DNA of 64,000 nucleotides, taken from assembly GCF_013408535.1 (NCBI RefSeq), contig NZ_JACBZA010000001.1, positions 2,998,850-3,062,849 on the forward strand, in the 5' to 3' direction. This DNA comes from Actinopolymorpha cephalotaxi (GTDB lineage Bacteria; Actinomycetota; Actinomycetes; Propionibacteriales; Actinopolymorphaceae). Made by a program: the position numbers and the translations under genes. Below the pieces are notes generated by a model. It was not told the origin of the DNA. It ran no database searches and saw nothing but the letters and a program-made list of their open reading frames with translations. Below, one piece after another: positions 1 to 8,843 of the stretch. Every line of letters starts with the position of its first letter. Within the stretch, counting starts at the first letter, position 1.

Positions 1-1015
1 CGCGGAGTTCCAAGGCGTCGATGCCGTAGTTGAGCGCAACAGTCACCCGGGTCGGGCCGACGTGGCGAATCACGTTGGTGATCGATTCCTGCAAGATCCG
101 GTAAGCGGCACTGCCGACCGCGCTCGGCAGTGAAGGGGTTGGCGAAGTCGCCTCGAGCTTGATGTCCAGCCCGGCATCGCGCGCCTTCGCGGTGAGCTCG
201 CTGATCTGCCCCAGGCCCGGGTGCGGCCCTCGCCCGTCGCCCGCGTCCCGGAGCACTCCAAGGATGGCCCGCATTTCCCGCAGCGCCTCGGAGCTGGTCT
301 GCGCAATGGCCACCAACGTTTCCCGCGCGCGTTCCGGCCGCTTGTCGAGCACGTGTGCGGTGACCCCGGCCTGAATGTTGATGATCGCGATGGCGTGAGC
401 GACCGTGTCGTGCACCTCGCGCGCGATCCGCAGCCGCTCGGCGTCAACCCGAGCGCGCGCTTCCTCCTCGCGAGTCTGCTCAGCCCGCTCAGCTCGGGCC
501 TGGGCCTCGGCCGCTATGAACCGCCGGGACCGGACCGACTCGCCGAGAGCCACGCTCATCACCGACGCTCCGATCCGGAAGAACACCCAGCCGATCGCGG
601 CCCTGGGTTCGATGTCGGCCGCGGCGACCAGCCAACTCGTGGCCAGCACGGCGATGCCCCCGCCGGCGATCAGGAGCGACCGGCGCCCGTCACCGTAGGC
701 GGCGAGGGTGTACAAGGCGACGAACAGGCCGAGCCAGCCGGGCGCATCCGGGAAGTCGAAGCCGTAGTAGACCAGGCTGGCCAACGCAGTCGTGACGAAT
801 ACCGCCAGCGGCCACCGGCGCCGGAACGCGATCACCACACCGCTGGCGACCAAAAGCACGTATCCGAGGTAGCCCAGATCGGTAAGCGGCCGGGCCGAGA
901 CCTTGTCCGCACCGAGGGCGACGGCGCCCTGAACCTGCATGACCGTGACGAAAAGTGCAAGCAACGCATCTTGTACCCGGACCGGCACACGGAACGACTC
1001 GACTTGGCGTTGCAT
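1..1015 (-). CDS. Two-component sensor histidine kinase (NarL/DesK type), 3' end outside window
   Basis: Membrane sensor kinase that would phosphorylate a NarL/LuxR-type response regulator, probably encoded just beyond the left edge. About 338 codons are visible from ATG at 1015. The N-terminus (MQRQVESFRVPV) is followed by four to five hydrophobic segments over roughly residues 18-165, then a charged coiled-coil linker rich in Ala, Glu and Arg. The HisKA_3 dimerisation box reads RLRIAREVHDTVAHA, with the phospho-acceptor His in EVHD. The start of the HATPase domain (ILQESITNVIRH, the N-box) is present, but the G-boxes lie outside the window. There is no PAS or other cytoplasmic sensor domain, so the stimulus is probably felt in the membrane. 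The family call is firm; the signal is unknown. Confidence 0.9.
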   Translation of the reverse strand, partial: MQRQVESFRVPVRVQDALLALFVTVMQVQGAVALGADKVSARPLTDLGYLGYVLLVASGVVIAFRRRWPLAVFVTTALASLVYYGFDFPDAPGWLGLFVALYTLAAYGDGRRSLLIAGGGIAVLATSWLVAAADIEPRAAIGWVFFRIGASVMSVALGESVRSRRFIAAEAQARAERAEQTREEEARARVDAERLRIAREVHDTVAHAIAIINIQAGVTAHVLDKRPERARETLVAIAQTSSEALREMRAILGVLRDAGDGRGPHPGLGQISELTAKARDAGLDIKLEATSPTPSLPSAVGSAAYRILQESITNVIRHVGPTRVTVALNYGIDALELR

Positions 1016-1101
1016 ACCGAGATCCTAGGGCTCCCGCACCGTTCCCCAGCTCCTACCAGCTGCGCAACCAGCTACGACGGCAAGCGCGATCAGGCACCGG
1101 T

Positions 1102-1125
1102 CGCCTACGCAGATCTGCGTAGGCG
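1102..1125. promoter_or_regulatory. Perfect 24-bp palindrome upstream of the sensor kinase, candidate operator
   Basis: The half-site CGCCTACGCAGA is followed directly by its exact reverse complement, with no spacer. It lies 87 bp upstream of the kinase start in a 280-bp gap that otherwise shows nothing. A spacerless palindrome with a TACGCA/TGCGTA core suits dimeric NarL/LuxR-type response regulators, which often autoregulate. Assignment to the cognate regulator is inference. Confidence 0.55.
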
Positions 1126-1296
1126 AGGAATCCACGGTCGGAGGAGGCGCCCGCGACCTCGGCACTTCGCGCCCCTGGCCCCGACCCCCCGCTATATCCA
1201 GGCCGCCCGACTTGGCGGACGAGTTCGAGCGGCAGTTCGCCGGCAGCCAGTCAGCGACACGGCGTGGACCGGAGCGGCGCGCCTCCGCGCTGCGGA

Positions 1297-2103
1297 TCAG
1301 GTGAGGGTCCGCTGTGGCGGAACCAGGGAGCCGAGTTCGGAAGAGATCGCACTCGCTGTCTGCCGAACGGCGGCAGCCACCGTATGGAGCTTGGCTCCGG
1401 AGAACTCGCTTGAGAAGCCGGTCACACCGACGGCGTACGCTACCCGATCGCCGGCGTCGAACACCGGAGCGGCGACACAGCTGATCTCGGCTTGTTCCTC
1501 CTCGTCCTCGAACGCGTAACCGCGCTCGCGCGTCTCGGCAAGCTCCCGCCGGAAAGCCCGAACACTTGGTCGTCGCGCTCGAGGACCGGCGCCGGGAGCC
1601 AGGTGGTCAAGTAGCGACACAAGCTCCGACTCCGGCAGGTAGGCGGCGATCGCTCGGCCCAGGGCTGTCAGGTTGAAGGGCGCGACCTTCCCGACAAAGG
1701 TGTCGAACTGGACGAAGCCCGGTGTCGCGGCCTTGGCGACGTAGACGATCGTCGCACCGTCCAGTGCCCCCAGGTGGGCCGGCATGCCGACCTTGTCGCT
1801 CAGCGAACGAAGATGCTGGCGGGAGACGTTGGTCGGGTCGATCTTGCGCACGAGGCGAGTTGCCATGGCGTACAGCCGAAGCGTCGGTTGCCAGAAGTGG
1901 CTTCGGCCGACGACCTGCCGGTTTGCGTAGCCTCGCTCCTCGAAGGTCTGCACGATCGACGCGCAGGTTGCGAGCGGTACGCCGGCTTCCTGCGCGAGCA
2001 TCGTCAACGTCAGTGAGCTCTCGGCCTGGACCAGAGTCTCCAGGACCCGCAGCGCGCGATCCGTCGAAGGGGACGCCGCCCGGGGGTTTGGTTCCGCGCC
2101 CAC
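1297..2103 (-). CDS. IclR-family transcriptional regulator
   Basis: A 268-residue DNA-binding regulator of the usual IclR length. A winged helix-turn-helix occupies about residues 12-65 (RALRVLETLVQAES, then TLTMLAQEAGVPLATCASIV as the recognition part). The IclR effector domain follows over about 85-255, with typical LGALDGATIVYVAKA, FNLTALGRAIAAYLP and GVTGFSSEF segments. It sits directly downstream of, and on the same strand as, the opp-type transporter operon beginning at 8492. IclR proteins commonly control catabolic loci by binding an aromatic, sugar-acid or lactone-type effector. It is the natural candidate controller of the catabolic genes from 2160 to 18756, but the effector is unknown. 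Confidence 0.92.
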   Translation of the reverse strand: MGAEPNPRAASPSTDRALRVLETLVQAESSLTLTMLAQEAGVPLATCASIVQTFEERGYANRQVVGRSHFWQPTLRLYAMATRLVRKIDPTNVSRQHLRSLSDKVGMPAHLGALDGATIVYVAKAATPGFVQFDTFVGKVAPFNLTALGRAIAAYLPESELVSLLDHLAPGAGPRARRPSVRAFRRELAETRERGYAFEDEEEQAEISCVAAPVFDAGDRVAYAVGVTGFSSEFSGAKLHTVAAAVRQTASAISSELGSLVPPQRTLT

Positions 2104-2130
2104 GCGGCCCTCCTCGTTGCTATTTTCAGT

Positions 2131-2145
2131 ATCTCGGAAATGTTA
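2131..2145. promoter_or_regulatory. Candidate IclR operator in front of the IclR gene
   Basis: The segment ATCTCGGAAATGTTA lies 28 bp upstream of the IclR start. Its first 11 bases form an imperfect palindrome. The last nine bases (GAAATGTTA) recur as GAGATGTTA at 8644-8652 in the divergent transporter promoter. This is only a sequence resemblance and is offered as a candidate autoregulatory site. Confidence 0.3.
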
Positions 2146-2159
2146 GTGGCGGCCGTCGC

Positions 2160-3242
2160 CTAGGCGGTGACGCCCATGAGGTCCAGGGTGGCGGAGTAGT
2201 GGCACCGCGACGTGCGGTCGCCACCCACCGGCGCGAGTTCCGGTTCCTCGGAATCGCACCTGTCCGCGGCGTACGGGCAGCGCGGGTGGAAGGTGCATCC
2301 TGAAGGTGGTTGCGCTGGGTCCGGTACCTCACCCCGGAGCGGGATGCGTTTCTTGGCGCCGCGAAGCCGCGGATCCGGTAGTGGCAGGGCGCGCAACAGC
2401 GTCTCGGTGTAAGGGTGACGTGGGTGGGAGAACAGGTCGTCGGTGACGGCTTCCTCGACGATGCGGCCCAGATACATGACTGCCACGCGGTCGCACAGGT
2501 GCTGGATTACCGACAGGTCATGCGAGACGAAGACGTACGTGAGTCCGAACTGCTCCTGCAGGTCCTCGAGCAGATTGAGGATTTGACTGCGAATCGACAC
2601 GTCGAGAGCCGAGACTGCCTCGTCGGCCACCACCAGCCGTGGCTGGGTTATGAGCGCCCGCGCGATGCCGATGCGCTGACGCTCACCGCCTGAGAACGCG
2701 TGCGGGTACCGGCGCATGAACTCCGGGCGCAGGCCCACGAGCCGCAACGTCTCCGCGACCCAGTCCTTGAGGTCGTCTCCCTTGGCCAGCCCATGGGCCA
2801 GCAAGGGTTCCGCGACGATCTGGAGCACCGTCATGCGCGGGTTGAGCGAGGAGTTCGGATCCTGGAAGATGGTGCGGATCTGCCGGCGGTAGGGATGGAG
2901 TTCGCTTCGGCTCAGCCCGGCAAGATCGACCACGTTCCCGTCCTCGCGCCGATACGCCAGAGTGCCCGATGTCGGCTTGTACGCTCGCAGGACGCAGCGC
3001 CCCAGCGTCGTCTTGCCGCAGCCTGACTCCCCCACCAGACCAAGCGTCTCCCCCCGCCTGATCGTCAGGTCAACGTCGGTGACCGCGTTGACGGTCATCC
3101 GACCACCCATACCGAGGAAGCCACGCGACACGTGGAAGCTCATCGAGAGGTTCCTGACTGCGAGCAGCGCCTCGTCGTCGGTGTCAGGTCTGCTTGAGCC
3201 GGCACCCCGCCCCTTGTCCGAGTGTTCTTCCAGCGCGGTCAT
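2160..3242 (-). CDS. Oligopeptide/oligosaccharide ABC importer ATPase (OppF/DppF type)
   Basis: Second nucleotide-binding subunit of the importer; it powers uptake from the cytoplasmic face. About 360 residues. Walker A GESGCGKTT is at about 71-79, the Q-loop is in IFQDPNSSLNP, the ABC signature is FSGGERQR, Walker B ends in VADEAVSALD and the H-loop is in VSHDLSVI. The C-terminal oligopeptide-transporter extension carries the Cys-rich segment CTFHPRCPYAADRC. The start at 3242 is preferred over an in-frame ATG at 3308 because it gives an ATGA overlap with the OppD-type gene, indicating translational coupling. It is the last gene of the transporter operon that starts at 8492. Confidence 0.93.
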   Translation of the reverse strand: MTALEEHSDKGRGAGSSRPDTDDEALLAVRNLSMSFHVSRGFLGMGGRMTVNAVTDVDLTIRRGETLGLVGESGCGKTTLGRCVLRAYKPTSGTLAYRREDGNVVDLAGLSRSELHPYRRQIRTIFQDPNSSLNPRMTVLQIVAEPLLAHGLAKGDDLKDWVAETLRLVGLRPEFMRRYPHAFSGGERQRIGIARALITQPRLVVADEAVSALDVSIRSQILNLLEDLQEQFGLTYVFVSHDLSVIQHLCDRVAVMYLGRIVEEAVTDDLFSHPRHPYTETLLRALPLPDPRLRGAKKRIPLRGEVPDPAQPPSGCTFHPRCPYAADRCDSEEPELAPVGGDRTSRCHYSATLDLMGVTA

Positions 3243-4372
3243 CGCCCCGCCTCCCCGGCCCTGATCGGCCCTCTCCGCACCGACTCGGCGGAGTCGTACA
3301 ACAGACATCGGACCGCGCGGTCCACGGTCCCGTCAGCCCTTGTGACCGTCAGCGTGGGCGGTACGACGGCATCGCACACACCCGGCATCGCGGAAACGCA
3401 GCGAGTGTGGAAGGGGCAACCCACCGGTCGGTCGTACGGATGGGGAACCATGCCGCGGATCGCCGCGAGTCTGCGTTTGGCCCTGGGGCCCACCGTCGGT
3501 ATCGAGTCCAAGAGAGCCCTGGTGTACGGATGCCGCGGATCGTGGAAGAGGTCGTCGACACCGCACTGCTCGACGACGAGGCCGAGGTACATGACGGCCA
3601 CCTCGTCGGCAACCTCGGCCACTACTCCCAGATCGTGGGTGATCAGCATCACCGCCATGTCAAGCTGCTCCTGAAGTTCCTGAATGAGTTCGAGGATCTG
3701 AGCCTGAGTGGTGACGTCGAGGGCGGTGGTGGGCTCGTCGGCGATGAGCAGCTTCGGTCGACACGCCAGCGCCATCGCGATCATCGCGCGCTGTCGCATC
3801 CCGCCGGAGAGCTGGAAGGTGTAGGAGTCGAACCTACGCTCCGGTCGCGGGATACCGACCCTTCGGAGTTCGTCGATGGTTCGCTCTCGCGCTTCCTTCT
3901 TGGTCACCTCTTCGTGGGTGCGGATATTCTCCGCGATCTGGTGCCCGATCGTGTGGACGGGACTCAGCGAGACCATCGGCTCCTGGAAGATCATCGCGAT
4001 TTCGCTGCCGCGGATGGCCCGGATCGCGGTTCCCTTCGGATCGAGGCGTGCCAGGTCGAGCGTGCCGTCACTGGCGGCCTGCACCGCTGCGCGATCCTGT
4101 CGAGATGGGTGCGGAGCCTTCAGGAGAGGGTGGTCTTCACCGAGTCGGTAGAGCACTCGACCCTCGATGATTCGGCCTGGGCGTTCCACCAGTTGGAGGA
4201 TCGACCTGGCGGTGATGCTCTTGCCGCATCCCGACTCACCTACGACGCACAACGTGTGGCCGCTTCGCACGGTGAGGTCGACGCCGTCGACCGCCCGTAC
4301 ATGGCCCTCGTCGAGGTCGAAGCCGGTTCTCAGGCCTCGAACACTCAGCAGCGGCGGAAGTTCGCCTGGCAT
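3239..4372 (-). CDS. Oligopeptide/oligosaccharide ABC importer ATPase (OppD/DppD type)
   Basis: First nucleotide-binding subunit of the importer. 377 residues, slightly longer than usual because of a stretch of about 30 residues between Walker A (GESGCGKS, about 45-52) and the Q-loop (MIFQEPMVSLSP). The signature LSGGMRQRAMIAMAL, Walker [13 protein letters not shown] and H-loop [14 protein letters not shown] are intact. The C-terminal Cys motif CPFHTRC is typical of Opp/Dpp ATPases. It lies 9 bp downstream of the OppC-type permease and overlaps the OppF-type gene by 4 bp. The substrate cannot be read from the ATPase; the catabolic neighbours suggest a carbohydrate or glycoside rather than a peptide. 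Confidence 0.94.
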   Translation of the reverse strand: MPGELPPLLSVRGLRTGFDLDEGHVRAVDGVDLTVRSGHTLCVVGESGCGKSITARSILQLVERPGRIIEGRVLYRLGEDHPLLKAPHPSRQDRAAVQAASDGTLDLARLDPKGTAIRAIRGSEIAMIFQEPMVSLSPVHTIGHQIAENIRTHEEVTKKEARERTIDELRRVGIPRPERRFDSYTFQLSGGMRQRAMIAMALACRPKLLIADEPTTALDVTTQAQILELIQELQEQLDMAVMLITHDLGVVAEVADEVAVMYLGLVVEQCGVDDLFHDPRHPYTRALLDSIPTVGPRAKRRLAAIRGMVPHPYDRPVGCPFHTRCVSAMPGVCDAVVPPTLTVTRADGTVDRAVRCLLYDSAESVRRGPIRAGEAGR

Positions 4373-4381
4373 CTACCCTCC

Positions 4382-5506
4382 TCAGCTGTCGTAGGGATCG
4401 GCGGCGTCGCGTAGGCCGTCACCCAGGAAGTTCAGCGCCACGACCGCGACCACGACGGCGGCCCCCGAGAGCAGTAACCACGGTGCTGTCGAGAGGACCC
4501 TGATGTTCTGTGCGTCCTGCAGGAGGACTCCCCAGCTCACCACGGGTGGCTGCAGTCCAAGACCGAGGAACGACAGGGCGGTCTCGCCGAGGATCATGCC
4601 CGGGATGGACAGAGTGAGGGTGGCGATGATGTGGCTGGTGAACGCTGGCAACATGTGGCGGCCGATGATTCGTGACCGCCGCACACCGTCCAACTCCGCG
4701 GCGAGAACGTAGTCCTCGGACCTGATCTGCAGGAAGCGGCTGCGGATCACTCGGGCCAGGCCGGTCCAGCCGATCAGCGAGAGGATCAGGGTGATCGCGA
4801 AGTACGTCTTGATCGGGCCCCACCCGGGTGGCACGGCCGCCGCCAGGCCGAGCCACAGGGGTAGGGTCGGCACCGACATGATGAACTCGATGACCCGCTG
4901 GATCAACGTGTCGGTGATCCCGCCGAAGTAGCCGGACACTCCGCCGAGGGCGGTGCCCAGCACGAGTCCGAGACCGACTCCGATCAGGCCGACCGACATC
5001 GAGATCCGGCTCCCGTAGATCAGCCTGGTCAGTAGGTCACGTCCCTGCTCGTCGGCGCCGAGGGGGTAGAACGGGTGTCCGGCCTGCGCCGGTCCGAAGA
5101 AGTGGACCGTGGTAGGGAAAGCGCCCCACAGCTTGTACTTCTCGCCGTGAGGGAAGAAGCGAAGGGCGACCCGCCGGCTGGGATCGGGTGTGAACTCTCG
5201 CAGCAGGGTCTTCCCGCTTACCTGTGACCTGTAGTCGTCGACGAAGAAGTGCAGACCACCCTGGAACGACACGTGGATCCGCTGAGGGGGCGCGTAGCTG
5301 TAGGTCGCACGATAGGTGTCCGGTGTGGCCGGCGCCCAGAACTCACAGAAGGCGGCCAGGAGGTAGATGAGGCCGAGAGCGACCGCGCCGGCGACAGCCA
5401 ACCGGTTCTTCCGGAAGCGCCACCAGATCAGCTTGCGTTGAGGAGCGACATAGATCTCACTCGACGTCTGTCCGGTCGGCGACGGCCCGTCTGTCACGGC
5501 GGTCAT
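4382..5506 (-). CDS. ABC importer permease (OppC/DppC type)
   Basis: Inner-membrane permease subunit, 374 residues. The start at 5506 is chosen for the strong GGAGGGAGGG ribosome site just upstream; the open frame extends further back to 5932, but that part lies over the preceding permease gene. After one N-terminal membrane helix (about residues 40-62) there is a long extracytoplasmic loop of about 100 residues. The BPD_transp_1 core follows with five helices. The ATPase-contacting EAA-type loop reads VLAAELDGVRRSRIIGRHML, and the PG-containing end IPGMILGETALSFLGLGLQP is characteristic of OppC. It works with the OppB-type permease encoded immediately before it. Confidence 0.93.
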   Translation of the reverse strand: MTAVTDGPSPTGQTSSEIYVAPQRKLIWWRFRKNRLAVAGAVALGLIYLLAAFCEFWAPATPDTYRATYSYAPPQRIHVSFQGGLHFFVDDYRSQVSGKTLLREFTPDPSRRVALRFFPHGEKYKLWGAFPTTVHFFGPAQAGHPFYPLGADEQGRDLLTRLIYGSRISMSVGLIGVGLGLVLGTALGGVSGYFGGITDTLIQRVIEFIMSVPTLPLWLGLAAAVPPGWGPIKTYFAITLILSLIGWTGLARVIRSRFLQIRSEDYVLAAELDGVRRSRIIGRHMLPAFTSHIIATLTLSIPGMILGETALSFLGLGLQPPVVSWGVLLQDAQNIRVLSTAPWLLLSGAAVVVAVVALNFLGDGLRDAADPYDS

Positions 5507-5523
5507 GGCCCTCCCTCCTGTTC

Positions 5524-6516
5524 CTAGTACTGGCCTTCGCGGATCCGCGGGTCGACGAGCGCAAGAAGAATGTCCGAGATCAGGGTTCCGATCACGGTGA
5601 GGACGCATGCGATGAAGATGATGCTTCCGGCGAGGTACATGTCCTGGCTCTGCAGGGCGCCGAGCAGCAACGGTCCCGTCGTCTGCAGCCCGAGTACGGT
5701 CGCCACGAGCACTTCGCCGTCGAAGAGAGCGGGGATGAGCCAGCCGATCGTGGCGATGAAGGGGTTCAGCGCCACCCGGACCGGATAGTTCGCGATCAGT
5801 TTGCGTTCGGACAGGCCGCGGGCCCTGCCGGTGACGACGTAGGGCTTGCGGAGCTCGTCCAGCAGGTTGGCCCGGAGCACGCGGATCGTCCCTCCGATAC
5901 CCCCGAGTGAGAGTACGACGATCGGCAGCCACAGGTGGTCCAGGAGGTCAAGGACCTTGCCGAGGTTCCACCGAGCGTCGACGTAGTCCGGGGACAGGAG
6001 CCCCCCGACGCTCTTGTCGAAGTAACGGAACTGGATGTACGCGACGGTGAGCGCCAGCAGGAAGCCTGGTACGGCGATACCGACGAAGGCGATCGCTGTC
6101 ATGAGGTAGTCGCCGACCGAGTACTTTCGCACCGCTGAGTAGATTCCTGCCGGGAGCGCGACGGCCCACGTGAACAGGAATGTCGCGATGCCCAGTGCCA
6201 GAGTGAGCGGCAGCCGCTCAGCCAGGAGTGAGGCGACCGAGCGGCCGTGCTCGAAGGATTGGCCGAAGTCCCCGTGCAGGACGATGTTGCTGATCCACTT
6301 GGCGTACTGCGCGACCAGGGGCTGGTCGAGTGCGTAACGCTGCTTCAGTGCTGCCAGCTGCGCCGGGTCGACGGTCTGCCCGCTGCGCGACAGGTTGGCC
6401 ACCACAGTGGTCAGGTAGTCACCCGGCGGTAGCTGAATGATCGCGAACGACACCAACGAGATCAGGAACACCGTCGGGATCATGTAGACGAATCGGCGGA
6501 GCAGGTAGCGCCCCAT
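5524..6516 (-). CDS. ABC importer permease (OppB/DppB type)
   Basis: 330-residue inner-membrane permease starting MGRYLLRRFVYMIPTVFLIS, the classic OppB N-terminal helix. Six transmembrane helices are expected. The large periplasmic segment after helix 1 contains the usual TVDPAQLAALKQRYALDQP region, and the cytoplasmic EAA loop is LLDELRKPYVVTGRARGLSE. The ATG at 6516 lies two bases after the stop codon of the solute-binding protein gene, so the two are coupled, without the intercistronic hairpin present in the window's second importer operon. Confidence 0.93.
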   Translation of the reverse strand: MGRYLLRRFVYMIPTVFLISLVSFAIIQLPPGDYLTTVVANLSRSGQTVDPAQLAALKQRYALDQPLVAQYAKWISNIVLHGDFGQSFEHGRSVASLLAERLPLTLALGIATFLFTWAVALPAGIYSAVRKYSVGDYLMTAIAFVGIAVPGFLLALTVAYIQFRYFDKSVGGLLSPDYVDARWNLGKVLDLLDHLWLPIVVLSLGGIGGTIRVLRANLLDELRKPYVVTGRARGLSERKLIANYPVRVALNPFIATIGWLIPALFDGEVLVATVLGLQTTGPLLLGALQSQDMYLAGSIIFIACVLTVIGTLISDILLALVDPRIREGQY

Positions 6517-6518
6517 GC

Positions 6519-8492
6519 TCAGGTGTGCCGTTCGGGGTGCCTGAAGTAGAGCTGGGACAGGTCGGTCGCCGCCTCGTACAGCGTTCGGTAGCTCGCCACC
6601 GCGTCTTCGCGAACGTTGCCCAGGTCGTCGCTCACCACGACTGGGGCGAAGGCCGACTTGACGGTGTTGATGATCCAGACGTTCTTGTCGTGCAGCTTGA
6701 GGATCTCCCGGCCGATCGCGAGGCGCCGATCGTCGTCGGCCTGCTGGACCAGTTCGTCGTACAGCACCTGCAGCTGCCGGATCTCGCCCTCCGGCTTCAT
6801 CGAGAACTTGCCCTTGGGGTCGGAGTACCAGTTTCCGTACTTCGGGGCCCAGTAGGTGAGGCCGTTGGTGGGGATGTACCACAGCGAGTCGATGTCCCAC
6901 AGGTAGCCGGCCGGCACGTAGCAGTTCAGGTCGAAGTCGCCGTGCCAGATGCTGGCGTACCACAGCTCGGACGAGATGTTTTTGATCGCTATGTCGATGC
7001 CGACCTTGGCCCAGTAGCGCTTCACGAACTCGAGGATGCTGACGCTGGGCACACCGACGCCGATGGTGAAAGTCTGGGCGACGAGCTTCATCGGTTTCCC
7101 GTCGGGGCGCAGGCGCATGCCGTCGCCGCCGCGTTTGGTGAGCCCGGCCTTGTCCAGGTAGTCGTTCGCCTTGGCCTCGTCGAACGCCACGAAGCGCTGG
7201 CCCATGCCCTTGACGAAGTACGGGTCCTCCGGTTGTGCGCAGGGCTGCTGGAAGGACCCCTGCCCGGAGAACAGCGAGTCCCGCATCTCCTCGCGGTTGA
7301 TGGCGTGGGAGACACCAGCCCGGAAGTTGATGTCCTGGAACAGCTCACGCAGTACCGGGTCGGGGTGGCTCTGGTTCAGGTTCACCGCGTGGAACAGACC
7401 GTCGGGCTTCCAGCGCAGGAAGCGGTAGCCCTTGTCCTTCTGGTTCTTGATCAGCATCGGTGCCGACTGGTAGCTGAGGTCCCACGCCGCGAGGTCCACC
7501 TGCCCGTTGGCCGCGCGTAGTCCGAAAGCCTCTTGATCGAGGAACGTGTAGACGGCCCGGTCGATGTAAGGCAGCTGCCGGCCCTCGGGGTCGACCTTCC
7601 AGTAGTAGGGGTTCCTCTCCGCGGTGGCGTTGTTGCCCTTCGCCGGCTTGGTGATCCGCCACGGGCCGAGCACCGGAAGGCCGGGGTTCCGCCAGTGGTC
7701 GTGCCTGGAGTGGTAGAAGTCGACCCAGGCCGAGAAGTTCTCCTTCTTAAGGGCGGACTGAACCGCGTCCTTCCCGGCGATGTCGGGATGGAACCTGCTC
7801 ATGTAGTGCTTGGGCTGGAGGAACGGGTTGGCGCCCACGAAGGTGCCTACGAAGGACATGTACTTCAGCAGCAGTCCGTTCGGTGCCGCGAACTCGATCC
7901 GGAAGGTGGTCTTGTCGACCTGGACGAACTTCGCTGGCTTGCCTCCCGGAGACAGCCAGGCAGGGAAGACCGGAGCCAGTTCCTTGTTCGAGTAGACGTG
8001 CTCGTAGACGTACATGATGTCGTCGGTCGTGAAGGGCTTGCCGTCCGACCACCGGACTCCGTCACGTAGGTGAAACACGTACGCGCGTCCGCCGTCCTCG
8101 ATCTCCCATGACTTCGCGAGCCCCGGCCCCGGGGTCGGTGGGGTGGTGGGAGTCCACTCGACGAGTCCGGCCCAACCCATGTACTGCAGGCCGTCGTTGT
8201 TCAGGTCGATCTGTCCACGCTGCATCGTCCCGCCGAACGTGCCGAGTTCGCTCTGCGGCTTCACCACCATGGGATCCTTCGGGAGCCGCTCTGTAAGCTT
8301 CGGCAGCTTCCCAGCCTTGACCTGCGCCGCGAGCATGGGCGCTTCCTTCGCTCCCTTCGCCGCAGCCGTCGGCCCAGGTCCCTTGTCGGGGTTCGTGGAG
8401 AGGAACGAGCAGCCGGTAAGGGTGCAGGCGCCAAGTGTGGCTACGCCGCCGGCACGTAGCAAGTCCCTGCGGGAGATCCTCGATGCCACCAT
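6519..8492 (-). CDS. Extracellular solute-binding lipoprotein (family 5) of the first Opp-type importer
   Basis: 657-residue substrate receptor of the importer encoded downstream. The start at 8492 is preferred because a GAGGAGGGCT ribosome site precedes it and because the N-terminus is then a proper export signal. That signal has a twin-arginine-like SRRDLLRAGG motif followed by a hydrophobic stretch and the lipobox LTGC, so the mature protein would be lipid-anchored outside the membrane. The SBP_bac_5 body has the typical FHLRDGVRWSDGKPFTTDDI segment. At about 650 residues it belongs to the long receptors often found beside glycoside- or oligosaccharide-degrading genes. First gene of the leftward operon. 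Confidence 0.93.
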   Translation of the reverse strand: MVASRISRRDLLRAGGVATLGACTLTGCSFLSTNPDKGPGPTAAAKGAKEAPMLAAQVKAGKLPKLTERLPKDPMVVKPQSELGTFGGTMQRGQIDLNNDGLQYMGWAGLVEWTPTTPPTPGPGLAKSWEIEDGGRAYVFHLRDGVRWSDGKPFTTDDIMYVYEHVYSNKELAPVFPAWLSPGGKPAKFVQVDKTTFRIEFAAPNGLLLKYMSFVGTFVGANPFLQPKHYMSRFHPDIAGKDAVQSALKKENFSAWVDFYHSRHDHWRNPGLPVLGPWRITKPAKGNNATAERNPYYWKVDPEGRQLPYIDRAVYTFLDQEAFGLRAANGQVDLAAWDLSYQSAPMLIKNQKDKGYRFLRWKPDGLFHAVNLNQSHPDPVLRELFQDINFRAGVSHAINREEMRDSLFSGQGSFQQPCAQPEDPYFVKGMGQRFVAFDEAKANDYLDKAGLTKRGGDGMRLRPDGKPMKLVAQTFTIGVGVPSVSILEFVKRYWAKVGIDIAIKNISSELWYASIWHGDFDLNCYVPAGYLWDIDSLWYIPTNGLTYWAPKYGNWYSDPKGKFSMKPEGEIRQLQVLYDELVQQADDDRRLAIGREILKLHDKNVWIINTVKSAFAPVVVSDDLGNVREDAVASYRTLYEAATDLSQLYFRHPERHT

Positions 8493-8843
8493 GAGCCCTC
8501 CTCGTGTTCCGGGCGGAGCGTCGTGTCCAAGCCGGTTCACCTACTCCACGACGCCTGCCAAGGGCCTGCCGGCAGGCAGTGCAGCTCCGAAACGTGAGTG
8601 GCTGGAACGATCATTCGAGATAGCAGATACATCTACGAGATGCGAGATGTTACCTCTGGGACGGACGGCTGCACAGCCTTCGAGTGACCGAACTTTCGAA
8701 GGTGCCGAAACTGGGCTTCCACCAAGGTTTCGATGCAGGAGAGCCCTTGCCTGGCTCACGTACTGTCTCTAGCATCCTTCAAGAATTGAGTTGCATCTAC
8801 GAAATCCCGTTGGATGACGAGCCGCCCGTGCCAGGAGGTCGGC
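8493..8843. promoter_or_regulatory. Divergent promoter region of the importer and glycosidase-like operons
   Basis: 351 bp without a gene, between two operons transcribed away from each other. It contains a 12-base element CATCTACGARAT twice, at 8630-8641 and 8794-8805. The first copy is embedded in a series of CGAGAT words between about 8617 and 8648. The second lies 38 bp before the ATG at 8844. Duplicate copies, one near each gene start, suggest a shared regulator, most simply the IclR protein. No confident -10/-35 pair can be called. Confidence 0.45.
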
